Counted from the first letter of the stretch, positions 28,919 to 36,837 are shown. The stretch is 37,755 bases of DNA from Myxococcales bacterium (GCA_016794465.1 JAEUKA010000011.1:1-37755); one strand, 5' to 3'. Program-made: numbers and translations. The notes: a model not told the origin generated them from the letters alone.

Positions 28919-29027
28919 GGGCGGTAGGCCTCGGTAGAAAGTCGGCGCAGCGGACGAGGTGGGCGTTACTTCGGAGCAGCTCAGCATGATACGATGGCTG
29001 CCGGTCCTTTTTTTTGCGCGGTGCGGC

Positions 29028-29036
29028 TCTATAGCA
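29028..29036 (-). promoter_or_regulatory. Possible extended -10 element for typA
   Basis: On the minus strand TGCTATAGA, an extended -10-like sequence, lies about 110 bp upstream of the typA start in the 190-bp divergent gap. No convincing -35 box is seen, and the same gap must also hold the signals of the + strand gene. Weak support only. Confidence 0.25.
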
Positions 29037-29108
29037 CACTGCGGCGCGGCGAAGAGGACAATCACAAAAGATCGACGCGAAAGTTTGCAAAAGGGAGCGC
29101 CGTTCCAC

Positions 29109-29858
29109 ATGAGCGACAGCCACGACAGTGCCCACAACGTGCTCGAAACCGCCCAAGGCCCCGACGGAGAGTCGCTCCAGCTACGGCGCGCCAAAGACGG
29201 CTTCGAGATCTTGGCAAGCGGCCGGGTGGTCATAGGTAGTGCGCTGCGCCGCAGTGAGCGCGAGCTCATCAATGTTGGAATGGTGCCGCTGCGCGACCGC
29301 CACGACATCACGGTGCTGCTGGCGGGCCTGGGAATGGGTCACGTCCTGTCGGCGCTGCTCGAAAGTCCGCGCGTCATCCGCGTCGATGTCGTCGAGCACT
29401 CTGCGGCCATCATCGACTGGAACCGCTCGCACCTGCAGACGCTGCACAAAGAGCCGCCGCTTGCCGACCCGCGCGTCCACCTTCATCAGATGAACCTCTC
29501 GGCCTACCTGCGGGCGCTGCGCTACAAGACCATTCCCGACCTGACGCTCGAAGGCGGCGGGTATCTGTCGGTGATTCTCGATCTCGATGAGGGCCCCAGT
29601 CAGCTGCTGCGTCCCCAAAATGCCGATCACTACAGCGACGATGGTCTGGCGGATCTAGAAGAAGCACTGCGCCCCGGTGGCGTGCTGGCCCTGTGGTCAG
29701 CTGTGCGCGAGGTCGAGCTGATGGACCGACTCAAAGGCCGCTTCCAAAACATCGCCGAGATCGTCGTCCCCGTAGATGTTCCCGGCAGCCCCGGCCTCGA
29801 CTACATCTACCGCGCCCGCCGCCGCCCCCCAATCTCCCGCCAGCGCGCGCAGGCGTAA
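29109..29858 (+). CDS. Spermidine/spermine synthase-fold (Rossmann) protein
   Basis: The 249-residue protein has a short beta-rich N-terminus (residues 10-45). A Rossmann-type core follows with [16 protein letters not shown] (motif I), a following acidic strand RVDVVEHS (motif II), and ILDLDEGPS and [10 protein letters not shown] (post-I and motif III). This matches the polyamine synthase/SAM methyltransferase fold. Spermidine synthases keep a GGG-type loop and a catalytic Asp; here the loop is GLGMG, and the Asp in LDLDEGP may play that part. Whether it makes polyamines or is a relative of unknown activity is open. The ATG at 29109 is chosen over upstream in-frame starts because homology-like sequence begins here and GGGAG lies upstream. 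Confidence 0.7.
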   Translation: MSDSHDSAHNVLETAQGPDGESLQLRRAKDGFEILASGRVVIGSALRRSERELINVGMVPLRDRHDITVLLAGLGMGHVLSALLESPRVIRVDVVEHSAAIIDWNRSHLQTLHKEPPLADPRVHLHQMNLSAYLRALRYKTIPDLTLEGGGYLSVILDLDEGPSQLLRPQNADHYSDDGLADLEEALRPGGVLALWSAVREVELMDRLKGRFQNIAEIVVPVDVPGSPGLDYIYRARRRPPISRQRAQA

Positions 29859-29860
29859 CA

Positions 29861-29978
29861 GCACCTCGAAAAGTGGGCTGCGGCCCCAAATTGCTGCGTT
29901 GTCGGTGCTCACGTACTTTTACGTACGCTCCGCTCCTCCGCCTTGCACTTTGGGCTCCTTGCTCACTTTTTGAGGCAC
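29861..29978. repeat. Long imperfect inverted repeat between convergent genes
   Basis: Arms of about 55 nt face each other in the 136-bp gap. The outer part pairs CACCTCGAAAAGTG (29862-29875) with CACTTTTTGAGG (29964-29975), middle parts share CCCAAA/TTTGGG, and the tip is CGTAC...GTACG (29911-29926). The whole gap could fold as one long stem and serve as a two-way terminator or a mobile repeat-like element. Pairing was judged by eye. Confidence 0.6.
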
Positions 29979-29994
29979 TGCGGATTCGTGTTCC

Positions 29995-32373
29995 CTACTT
30001 ATAGTCGCAGACGCCTTCGGGGAAGATTGTTTGGAGCTTTTGGATCTCGGCCAGCGTCGGCTTCCAGCTTCCGTAGGTGCCGTCTGCGACCGCCGCACTC
30101 ACCGACTTCAAAGGACACTTGAAGATCCCGCCTTCGATCGGCGCCCCCGCCAAGATTCGCGACGTGCTGTACATCGGGAACGCCTGCGTACACGTTCCTT
30201 TCGGTCGGGTGTCGAGCACGCCATCCCATACCCCATCTCCCTTGGCCATCAGCACGCCGTCTTTGTCAAAGCAGCTGTCTTGCGCCTGCTGCGGACGGTT
30301 CTTCACCACCCCCAGCGTCGGATTTTTGCGCAGGTTCGTCATCCACTCATCGATCACCGACAGCGCCATCGGCACTTGATCGAACTGCGTCGCTGCGCCG
30401 CGAACCTCGGTAAACCAGATCACCTGATGATCGGAGCTGCCCAGCTTGGTCCGGATGCGCTTTCGCACCGCAAACGCCTGATGAACATTGTGCATGTCCA
30501 GCTTGTGCTCCAGATACGGGTGCCAGTCGATGGTCGGAATCTCGGTCTTGCCGGTGAACACCAGCCCCGAAGCCAGCACCGCCTTGATCGCGTCCGGATC
30601 GCCGTGCGTCCGAGGTGCCGGAATCGAGGGCACCGCCGGATTCCACTGGTTCATGTTGCGACTGCCCCACGGATCGAAGTAGCGCGGATCACGACCAATC
30701 TTCGCTTGCTCCGCCGCGTCCGTCCCGTTGTACGGAAATCCTTCCTCGACCATCTCACTCAGCTGCTTCCAGCCGCCAATTTTTAGGTTCAGGTCCAGGA
30801 ACTCTGCCGTCGTGATCTTGCCTTCCTTCAGCGACTGTAGTCCGTACTGCACCCCAACATTGTCCCAGGTCGAGCGCGGATAGCCGTCCGCCCCGACTCC
30901 GTAGACATTGCGAACGTCGTCGTAGTGACCAAACGGAACCAGTCCGAAAGCCGCCAGGTTCATCCGCCCCTGCGCCTTCTTCCCAATGTCATCGGCGTCA
31001 TACTTCGGATTCATCGCCCCCGCTGTCAGCCCCATCCACGCCTTGCGACACTCGGTCGATCCCGGCGCCATCGAAACCGGAAACCCCAGCGCCGCCAGCG
31101 TCCCGCGCAGTCCATAGAATGGATTCGGCACCGCGTCCTCGGCATTGAGCCCCACCAAGAGCGAGCGATTCTTCGTCGTCTGCCACTTGGCGTTCAGCCG
31201 ATCCGTAACATCCATATAGTACTCGAGCAGCTCGCAGTCGCCGATGTGCGGAATCTGCCCGACCATGTCCGGATACGACTGCACCGCCACCGCCGCATCG
31301 AGCAGGCCCGGATGGTTCTGCGGATACACGTACTGCTGGATCGCTCCACCCGACGCGCCCAGTCCGACCGTATACAGCGGCACTCCGTAGCGCTCGATGA
31401 AGCCCTCTTTGGTCATCAGCGCCGTCTCGCCCCCGAGGATCAGGTCGTAGTGCTCTCCAGTGCGATTCCCGGTCGAGTAGGCAATCGCATAGCCCTTCCC
31501 CAGCACGTGCGGCAGCGCGATCCGCTTGTCCGCCCCACCTTGATAGTGACCAAAGCCGACCCCGCCTTGGAAGTGATACAAAAGTCGCTGGTTCCACAGG
31601 CTCACGTCGGGCTGCTTCGGGTTCTCGCCCAGCGGTGCAAGCATCAGGTACTGATAGATGAAGCGATTGATCGTGCCGCGCTCCCAGCGGATCACAAAGT
31701 CCACCTCTCGCCCATCAAGCAGGCGGGTCTTCGCCAGGTTGACGGGACGACTGCCATCGCTCGGCAGCGGCAGAAAGTCCTGCGCCCGCGTTCCACCTTC
31801 CGGCATGTAGAAGTACTGCACAAAGGAGTCAACCGAGCAGTTCTGGCTGTAGCCGACGGTATTGCCCGCCGGATCTTTGACCGCGAAGTACTTCGAGTCG
31901 GTCGTGTCGACCAGCGGCTCTTTGCCCAGCTCGGACACGGTCGAGCACACAAACGGCTCTTGCTTTGGACCGGCGAACATCGGCCCCGTGATCGGATGAT
32001 TGGTTAGCTTGATGGCGTCGGTCTTGCCCCGCTCGCTGTGACGAACTTCCAGGGTGTTTTCGCCGAGTGCCAGTCCCGTGATCACTCCTTCCAGCCGCGT
32101 CGCCTGCGAGCTGAGGGTCGGCGTGACTTTGACCCCGTTTAACCACAGCTCGATCTTGCTGTGCTCACTTTGTGGCGCCAGCACGGCAATCCGCGCATCG
32201 CCGCCAGAGACATGCTGCGGCAGGCTCGACAGCACGCGCAGGGCAATCGCATCGGGCATCGGGGACGGCGGCATCGCCAGGTCCGGCCTCACTTCTGGAT
32301 CGACCGGCGGATCGCCCCCCAGACAGGCAAAAGCAAACGGAAGCGCGACGAGGAACAGAGTTTTCGGCTGCAT
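29995..32373 (-). CDS. DUF6351-like alpha/beta-hydrolase-fold lipoprotein
   Basis: The 792-residue product has a lipoprotein-type signal (MQPKTLFLVALPFAFAC, Cys17) and a Pro/Asp-rich spacer. A beta domain follows with LRVLSSLPQHVSGGDARI and ELWLNGVKV. A large catalytic-looking region contains the nucleophile-elbow sequence GLGASGGAI and HFQGGVGFGHYQGG. The C-terminal part has WHPYLEHKLDMHNVHQAF, which may supply acid and base residues. This order resembles the DUF6351 family, whose function is unproven; an extracellular esterase or polyester depolymerase is a reasonable guess. The frame is open to 32412, but ATG at 32373 starts the signal peptide and is chosen. Its upstream region is the 42-bp repeat array. 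Confidence 0.75.
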   Translation of the reverse strand: MQPKTLFLVALPFAFACLGGDPPVDPEVRPDLAMPPSPMPDAIALRVLSSLPQHVSGGDARIAVLAPQSEHSKIELWLNGVKVTPTLSSQATRLEGVITGLALGENTLEVRHSERGKTDAIKLTNHPITGPMFAGPKQEPFVCSTVSELGKEPLVDTTDSKYFAVKDPAGNTVGYSQNCSVDSFVQYFYMPEGGTRAQDFLPLPSDGSRPVNLAKTRLLDGREVDFVIRWERGTINRFIYQYLMLAPLGENPKQPDVSLWNQRLLYHFQGGVGFGHYQGGADKRIALPHVLGKGYAIAYSTGNRTGEHYDLILGGETALMTKEGFIERYGVPLYTVGLGASGGAIQQYVYPQNHPGLLDAAVAVQSYPDMVGQIPHIGDCELLEYYMDVTDRLNAKWQTTKNRSLLVGLNAEDAVPNPFYGLRGTLAALGFPVSMAPGSTECRKAWMGLTAGAMNPKYDADDIGKKAQGRMNLAAFGLVPFGHYDDVRNVYGVGADGYPRSTWDNVGVQYGLQSLKEGKITTAEFLDLNLKIGGWKQLSEMVEEGFPYNGTDAAEQAKIGRDPRYFDPWGSRNMNQWNPAVPSIPAPRTHGDPDAIKAVLASGLVFTGKTEIPTIDWHPYLEHKLDMHNVHQAFAVRKRIRTKLGSSDHQVIWFTEVRGAATQFDQVPMALSVIDEWMTNLRKNPTLGVVKNRPQQAQDSCFDKDGVLMAKGDGVWDGVLDTRPKGTCTQAFPMYSTSRILAGAPIEGGIFKCPLKSVSAAVADGTYGSWKPTLAEIQKLQTIFPEGVCDYK

Positions 32374-32430
32374 GCGCGCGACACTAATCTGACTCCACGC
32401 CAAAACCAACACCTACAATTGTTCCAAGGT

Positions 32431-32849
32431 GTGCGGAGGGCCGGCCTGGGGACCGCAACATTGTTCCAAGGTGTGCGGAGCCTGACTCCGCAGGTTGTTG
32501 CAAAGTTCAAACGGGTGCGGAGCGCGGCGCCCTCACCAAAAAGTTCGTCGAAAACGTGCGGAGTCTCGCTACCGCCCGCTTTGAGTTCGTCGAAAACGTG
32601 CGGAGTCTCGCTACCGCCCGCTTTGAGTTCGTCGAAAACGTGCGAAGTCTCGCTACCGCCCGCTTTGAGTTCGTCAAAAACGTCCGGAGCCTCCCTACGC
32701 AGCCGTTGGAACTTTTCAAAAACGTCCGGAGTCTCGCTACCGCCTTCTTTTGGTTCGTCAAAAACGTCCGGAGCCTCCCTACGCAGCCGTTGGAACTTTT
32801 CCAAAGCGTGCGGAGTCAGCCTCCCGCGTTGCTGGAACTTTGCCCGTGC
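32431..32849 (+). repeat. Ten-unit 42-bp tandem repeat array in a divergent intergenic region
   Basis: Units begin with GTGCGGAG or GTCCGGAG at 32431, 32473, 32515, 32556, 32598, 32640, 32682, 32724, 32766 and 32808; all are 42 bp except the third, 41 bp. The first two are most diverged. Units 4-6 are nearly identical (…GTCTCGCTACCGCC…), units 7 and 9 form a second type (CCTCCCTACGCAGCC), and units end in TTCGTCGAAAAC or similar. Because 42 is a multiple of three, several frames stay open by chance. The array fills the 488-bp gap between the DUF6351-like gene (leftward) and apbE (rightward). Confidence 0.95.
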
Positions 32850-32861
32850 TAAGGTGCCGTC

Positions 32862-33920
32862 GTGATGTGGCGATTGGCACTTTGTGGCGCAGCTCTTTGG
32901 GTGACTACGGCTAGGGCAGAAGAAGTTTCAGCGCCTCCGGCGGGGTACTACGTCACCCGCAGCACAACGGCGATGGGGACGGTGCTGCAGGCCCGCGCCT
33001 ATCTGACTTCTCAGCCGACTCGGGCGCGCGAGCTGGAACTGGCCCGCCACCTGGAAGCCGCGATTGCCGAGATTCGCCGGCTCGAAGCACTGATGACCAC
33101 CTGGCGACCGGACAGCGACATCTCGAAGATCAATGCCCAGGCCGGCGGGAGTCCGGTGCGGGTGTCGTCAGAAGTCTTTGAAGTGCTGACGCGCTCGCAG
33201 GAGTTTGCGCAAAAGTCTTCGGGCGCGTTCGATGTCTCGTTCTATGCCCTGCGCGGACTGTGGCACTTCGACGAGGACCTGACGCCCACCCTGCCCGACC
33301 CTGCGGAGCTGCGCCGTCGCCTGCCGCTCATCAACTACCGAAACATTCAGCTGTCTGCGAAGGACAAGACGGTGCGCCTGGCCAAAGTGGGGATGGCGGT
33401 GAACCTGGGTGGGATTGGCAAAGGCTATGCAGTCGATGCGGCGGTGAAGCTGCTGCGAGCGCGCGGAGTGGTCGATGGCATGGTGCAGGCCGGAGGCGAC
33501 CTGATGCTGTTTGGGAGCAAGGACGGGCAGCCATTCAAGGCCGGCGTTCGCGATCCGCGCAGCATCGATCCCAGTGACTTCTTCGCCGTCTGTGAAGTCA
33601 AAGACCACGCGTTCTCTACCGCCGGTGACTACGAACGATCGTTTGTTCGGCAGGGGATGCGCTACCACCACATTTTGGATCCTCGGACGGGGCAGCCGGC
33701 GCGCGGCGCACGGTCGGTAACGGTCTATGCCAAGGATGCGACCACCGCCGATGGGCTCGATGATGCGGTGCTGATCCTGGGACCCGAGCGCGGGCTGCCG
33801 CTGATTGAGTCGTACCCCGATGCGGGCGCGATCGTGGTCGATGCCCAAAACCGAGTCCACATCTCAAGGCGCCTGCAAGGTCTGTGTACTGTGCTGCATC
33901 CACCGACGCCGGGTATCTAA
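32862..33920 (+). CDS. apbE: FAD:protein FMN transferase (ApbE)
   Basis: The 352-residue protein has a signal peptide (residues 1-19, ending ARA) and the ApbE fold: RSTTAMGTVLQAR near the start, NLGGIGKGYAVD (flavin-binding), VQAGGDLMLFG, STAGDYERSF, HHILDPRTGQPA, and TTADGLDDAVLILG with a metal-binding Asp. ApbE proteins attach FMN from FAD to Thr/Ser of periplasmic subunits such as those of Rnf or Nqr. No such target lies nearby. The start is GTG at 32862 or ATG at 32865, with AAGGTG upstream. The absence of a lipobox suggests a periplasmic form. Confidence 0.95.
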   Translation: MMWRLALCGAALWVTTARAEEVSAPPAGYYVTRSTTAMGTVLQARAYLTSQPTRARELELARHLEAAIAEIRRLEALMTTWRPDSDISKINAQAGGSPVRVSSEVFEVLTRSQEFAQKSSGAFDVSFYALRGLWHFDEDLTPTLPDPAELRRRLPLINYRNIQLSAKDKTVRLAKVGMAVNLGGIGKGYAVDAAVKLLRARGVVDGMVQAGGDLMLFGSKDGQPFKAGVRDPRSIDPSDFFAVCEVKDHAFSTAGDYERSFVRQGMRYHHILDPRTGQPARGARSVTVYAKDATTADGLDDAVLILGPERGLPLIESYPDAGAIVVDAQNRVHISRRLQGLCTVLHPPTPGI

Positions 33921-34019
33921 GAGCGCCTACTATCCCCCATTCTTCCTCTCTTACCCGCCGTTCTGTCCGACAGACCAAACGGCCCTTTTTTCGACCTCCA
34001 TTCTGGAGGCCAATCAGCA

Positions 34020-35198
34020 TCAAAGAGGCGGAGTCCCAAACGGTCGGTTCAAGATCTGGAGCACGTCCGGCGCGACAAAGATGCGGTGCTTTTGGTAGCC
34101 CGTGCGCTCCATCAGGACTCCCACCTGCACCAGACGCACCACCGCATCACTTGCCGCTTGGAAGCTCACGCCGAGTAGCTCCGCCAGCCGCGCCACCGTC
34201 AGCACCGGCCACGAGGACAGCAGATCGAGAGTCCGCCGCGCTGACGACCCCTGCCGGAAGGACAGCGTGGTGGCCCAGCCTTGCCGAAGCGTGTGCAGAG
34301 CGCGCAGCGTGTCCTCGACTTCTTTGACCGCCGCCACCACCGCCCGGCAGAGCAAGTCACACAGCGGAGTGAACACCAGCCGCTGCTGCGCCTGTTTCAG
34401 CGTTCCGTAATAGTCGCGGCGGTGCGCTTCGAAGTACGGCGCGAGAAACAGCGGCGCATGACCTTCCGCCACCATCTGGAGCGGCAGCAGCATCCGCCCC
34501 ACCCGTCCGTTGCCATCGCGGAAGGGGTGAATCGCCTCGAAGTGCGCATGCCCAAGCGCCATCCGAATCGGCAGCGGCAGCGGCTGCACTGCGTCGCCAT
34601 CACCGCGCAGAAAGCGCACTTGATCATCCATGCAATCGGCAATGCGCGCCGGGGGCGGAGGATTGAACGTCGAGTGCGAGATATCGAGCCCCCCGCCGCC
34701 CATCCACACCACGCGCTGCCGAAACTCTCCCGGCACATCTTCGCAGGCCGGATCGGTCGCCATGATGTCGCGATGCAGGGACTTGATAAAGTCCGCCGTG
34801 AAAGCACTTCTTCCGTCGCGCTGCACGACCTGTAAACAGTGTTCCAAGGTCAGCGAGTAGCAGCGGACTTGCCGCGCTGCTGCGTGACCGGAATCCCCGC
34901 CCGTTGCGTCGATTTCGAGGATCTCGTCGAGCGTGCTTTGGGTGCCCTCGATGGCGGATGAGGACACCGCTTCTTGCCGATGCAGGCTGCGCGTCGCCGG
35001 GAACGGCTGTGGCGACGTGGCGACGATGGCATCGAGCCGACCAATCGCTTCGATGGCGGACGCTGTGGCCGCGTTCAAATCGTAGACGGGAATCGAATCG
35101 GGCGGGGGCAGCGGAACCACCCCATAGTGCGCCTGATGGGGCGGGGGCAGCCGCTCAAGCCGGTCAACGAGCTTCTGATGGAGCTGGTCACGCCGCAT
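34020..35198 (-). CDS. Fic family AMP-transferase with inhibitory motif and C-terminal winged helix
   Basis: The 392-residue protein has a Fic_N region with an inhibitory-type motif SSSAIEG (Glu84). The Fic catalytic loop IHPFRDGNGRVGR (His224) follows, then a C-terminal winged helix (about 315-392) with TVARLAELLGVSFQAASDAV. The presence of the motif before the Fic core fits a class II (auto-inhibited) Fic enzyme that AMPylates target proteins. The winged helix suggests DNA binding, perhaps of its own promoter. ATG at 35198 is used; a TTG lies two codons earlier. A 16-bp palindrome and a half-site sit just upstream. The target protein is unknown. Confidence 0.9.
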   Translation of the reverse strand: MRRDQLHQKLVDRLERLPPPHQAHYGVVPLPPPDSIPVYDLNAATASAIEAIGRLDAIVATSPQPFPATRSLHRQEAVSSSAIEGTQSTLDEILEIDATGGDSGHAAARQVRCYSLTLEHCLQVVQRDGRSAFTADFIKSLHRDIMATDPACEDVPGEFRQRVVWMGGGGLDISHSTFNPPPPARIADCMDDQVRFLRGDGDAVQPLPLPIRMALGHAHFEAIHPFRDGNGRVGRMLLPLQMVAEGHAPLFLAPYFEAHRRDYYGTLKQAQQRLVFTPLCDLLCRAVVAAVKEVEDTLRALHTLRQGWATTLSFRQGSSARRTLDLLSSWPVLTVARLAELLGVSFQAASDAVVRLVQVGVLMERTGYQKHRIFVAPDVLQILNRPFGTPPL

Positions 35199-35203
35199 GG
35201 TCA

Positions 35204-35244
35204 ACCTTGAATTCAGCCCACCCCAAGCACCTTGTATTCAAGGT
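35204..35244 (-). promoter_or_regulatory. Candidate operator of the fic gene: palindrome plus half-site
   Basis: A perfect dyad ACCTTG-N4-CAAGGT spans 35229-35244. A second half-site with the same core, ACCTTGAATTCA, lies at 35204-35215, 6 bp upstream of the fic ATG. Spacing and position suit binding by a winged-helix dimer that represses its own gene. There is no binding evidence beyond the symmetry. Confidence 0.5.
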
Positions 35245-35288
35245 TAGGTAAGTGCGTGTAGGCAGCATTGAGCCCGTCCGGCAGAGGT

Positions 35289-35693
35289 TCAGACATCCCG
35301 AAAAGAAAGCGCAGCAGAGAGAGCCTGGTGAAGACGAGCACCTTCGATTCGGCGCGGATCGCAGTCTCGCGCAGCCGGGTCAGCGGCTCCGAGATGATGA
35401 ACGGCTCCGGCAAGGTGGTAGCTCAGATGACCATGCCCCGTGAGGTCGCTCTCCCGAGGCCGCAGCTTCCGCTGGGCAAAGTCTGGTCGGAAGTGCGCGT
35501 CGAGCTTACTGAGCGCCGAGAGCAGCCGCTCAACATTTTCCGGCGAGCGGCTGTGAACGATGTCGAGATCCTTGGTCACGATCGGCACGCCCGACAGAAC
35601 CGCAGCTGCGCCACCCACGACGACAAACTCGACGTTCCCCTCGAGCAGCATCGACAGCAAACGGACAATTGGATCGTCGGGTTGACCCGTCAC
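35289..35693 (-). CDS. Nucleotidyltransferase-like protein, apparently 3' truncated or decayed
   Basis: The first 80 residues match the common small nucleotidyltransferase fold: VEFVVVGGAAAVLSG (GG-[SA] loop) and VTKDLDIVHSR (the DxD metal site, TKDLDI). The fold is followed by FRPDFAQRKLRP. After GHGHL near residue 88 the sequence loses similarity to the family: the usual second half (GTIGxGxxYxxLL and the ALPxLRxTL helix) is replaced by about 45 unrelated residues, and the + strand neighbour frames do not restore it. It begins at GTG, overlapping the stop of the 69-aa gene (GTGA, 35690-35693). The pair arrangement, a small basic protein followed by this enzyme, is common in large-genome bacteria and is TA-like. 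It is probably inactive here. Confidence 0.6.
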   Translation of the reverse strand: MTGQPDDPIVRLLSMLLEGNVEFVVVGGAAAVLSGVPIVTKDLDIVHSRSPENVERLLSALSKLDAHFRPDFAQRKLRPRESDLTGHGHLSYHLAGAVHHLGAADPAARDCDPRRIEGARLHQALSAALSFRDV

Positions 35694-35899
35694 CGACTGC
35701 CCCCTTGCGCCGACTTACGTGATACCGCGAGCCGTTCATAAAACCGCGCCTGCTGCACCGAAGCCACCAGTCGCTCAAGCGGCGACCGTCGCAGCTCCGA
35801 CCGGATCAGCGATCGATCCACGTCCTCGATGGCCGCCAGCACATCCGGGTCGTTCTCGGCGAGAAAGGCGCGGACGGAATTGACGAGTTCGTCTCCCAT
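35690..35899 (-). CDS. Small partner protein of the nucleotidyltransferase pair
   Basis: A 69-residue basic, helical protein starts at ATG 35899. Sequence such as AAIEDVDRSLIRSELRRSPLERL, followed by an Arg-rich tail, resembles the short proteins that precede DxD nucleotidyltransferases in many genomes. It overlaps the nucleotidyltransferase start by 4 bp (GTGA), so the two are translationally coupled. It may be the antidote or a regulator of that enzyme. Family naming is uncertain. The frame is open upstream to 36100, but that part runs through the tRNA-like fragment and terminator and is not coding. Confidence 0.55.
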   Translation of the reverse strand: MGDELVNSVRAFLAENDPDVLAAIEDVDRSLIRSELRRSPLERLVASVQQARFYERLAVSRKSAQGGSR

Positions 35900-35974
35900 G
35901 TCCGGCAATGATGCAGAGAGTCGGTCCTCGTCGCAACGAGGTGACGGACTATTATCTCGAGGGTGTGCCAAAAC

Positions 35975-36008
35975 AAAAAAGCCCGTACTTCCGAGGAAAA
36001 GCACGGGC
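35975..36008 (-). terminator. Intrinsic terminator after the tRNA-like 3' fragment
   Basis: On the minus strand GCCCGTGCTT and AAGTACGGGC pair (10 bp with one G.U) around a short loop and are followed by TTTTTT (plus 35975-36008). This is the strongest intrinsic terminator in the window, and it lies about 10 bp after the tRNA-like end. Confidence 0.9.
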
Positions 36009-36016
36009 AATTCGAT

Positions 36017-36067
<51 letters not shown>

Positions 36068-36082
36068 AAAAACAGGTAATTT

Positions 36083-36183
36083 CCGTCGAGAACATGCCAC
36101 CTCTAGATTTCCCCTCTAGAGGTGAGGCCCCGTCGAGAAGCTCGATTTTTCAGCCGGGGGGAAACTCACTTCACCGTCGAGAA
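36083..36183 (+). repeat. Short direct repeats CCGTCGAGAA with interspersed CTCTAGA
   Basis: CCGTCGAGAA occurs at 36083-36092, 36130-36139 and 36174-36183, spaced 47 and 44 bp. CTCTAGA occurs between and before them (about 36046, 36101 and 36114). This non-coding stretch follows the ssrA-like fragment. The pattern suggests repeated scars or protein-binding sites at an island end. Confidence 0.5.
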
Positions 36184-36263
36184 ACCCACAAAGAGCACCA
36201 GCAAAAACACGGCTTTCGACTGAATCGCTCTAGCGGCTGTAGCTCCCTCCGAGCCGACCCTAT

Positions 36264-36353
36264 GGACAGTCTGGACGGTTGGACAGTTGCAAGGTTTACC
36301 GTCGGTGCCCTGCCCGTTTCAGTGTCCCTGTGGGCTGGACAGTGAGGGACACT
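36264..36353 (+). repeat. GGACAGT iterons and a 9-bp inverted repeat
   Basis: GGACAGT occurs at 36264-36270, 36281-36287 and 36337-36343 with a GGACGGT variant at 36273-36279, all in one orientation. A perfect stem AGTGTCCCT / AGGGACACT lies at 36321-36329 and 36345-36353, and encloses the last copy. Such clustered sites recall recombinase arm sites or a plasmid/element control region. No gene is seen in 35900-36528. Confidence 0.4.
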
Positions 36354-36416
36354 CAGCCCCCGCGATGATGACCCTGATTACCAGGGGAAACACGGACCGG
36401 ATGCTCGGGCACAGAA

Positions 36417-36467
36417 CGGAATCGTGGTCGCAGCCCGCTAGGGCGCGGGAAGGTCGGGCTGCGCGGG
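36417..36467 (+). repeat. 51-bp direct repeat, copy 1
   Basis: This copy matches 36838-36888 at 47 of 51 bases. On the minus strand it reads as the end of a toxin-like frame (…PAQPDLPAP stop), parallel to the ParE-like gene's own tail in copy 2. Its hairpin arms GCAGCCC / GGGCTGC may terminate transcripts. No full toxin frame remains upstream of this copy. Confidence 0.7.
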
Positions 36468-36528
36468 GTTGCTTGCCGCTTGACTCGGATGCACGGAAGC
36501 ATGTCCGATCTTCAGTTGGAGGTGCTCT

Positions 36529-36756
36529 GTGAAAGAGTTTCTATCGATTTCGCTGCTGCTAGTATTCGTCGGTGCCATCGCATTCTTGGCGCTCCGATCA
36601 TTATGGCTCTGGTATTGGAAGATCGATGAAATCGTTAGGCTCCTCGGAGAGCAAAACAAGCTACTCGCCAAGATCGCGGCGACGAGTGCAGTAACCATGC
36701 TGCAAGGAGCCTCCGCGCATCAGCTCATGGAGCAGCCGCAGAGCGACGAAAGTTGA
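36529..36756 (+). CDS. Small one-TM membrane protein
   Basis: The 75-residue protein starts at GTG 36529, with a strong GGAGGTG about 9 nt upstream. Residues 5-27 form one membrane helix (LLLVFVGAIAFLALRSLWLW). An amphipathic stretch follows (WKIDEIVRLLGEQNKLLAKI), a form common in small anchoring proteins of unknown function. It lies between the two 51-bp direct repeats, in opposite direction to the toxin-antitoxin pair. No function can be assigned. Confidence 0.6.
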   Translation: MKEFLSISLLLVFVGAIAFLALRSLWLWYWKIDEIVRLLGEQNKLLAKIAATSAVTMLQGASAHQLMEQPQSDES

Positions 36757-36837
36757 CCGACAGCTAGAATCTTGAGCACAGCCCTTCGACACGATGCAGA
36801 CTCGCCGGGACTACCGACAGAATGAACGTGGGTAGCC

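Noticed and set aside
32431..32849. CRISPR array
   Set aside because: Units abut without unique spacers and no cas gene is present.
32289..32865. Repetitive open frames on both strands through the 42-bp array
   Set aside because: A 42-bp period keeps any stop-free frame open, so openness is not evidence of coding. Frames on both strands are equally open, and none has a supported start.
33991..34005. Terminator in the gap between apbE and fic
   Set aside because: The CCTCCA/TGGAGG hairpin has its T run on the wrong side for either strand.
36094..36345. An 83-codon open frame after the ssrA-like fragment
   Set aside because: It runs through the short-repeat region, has no ribosome binding site and no recognisable sequence.
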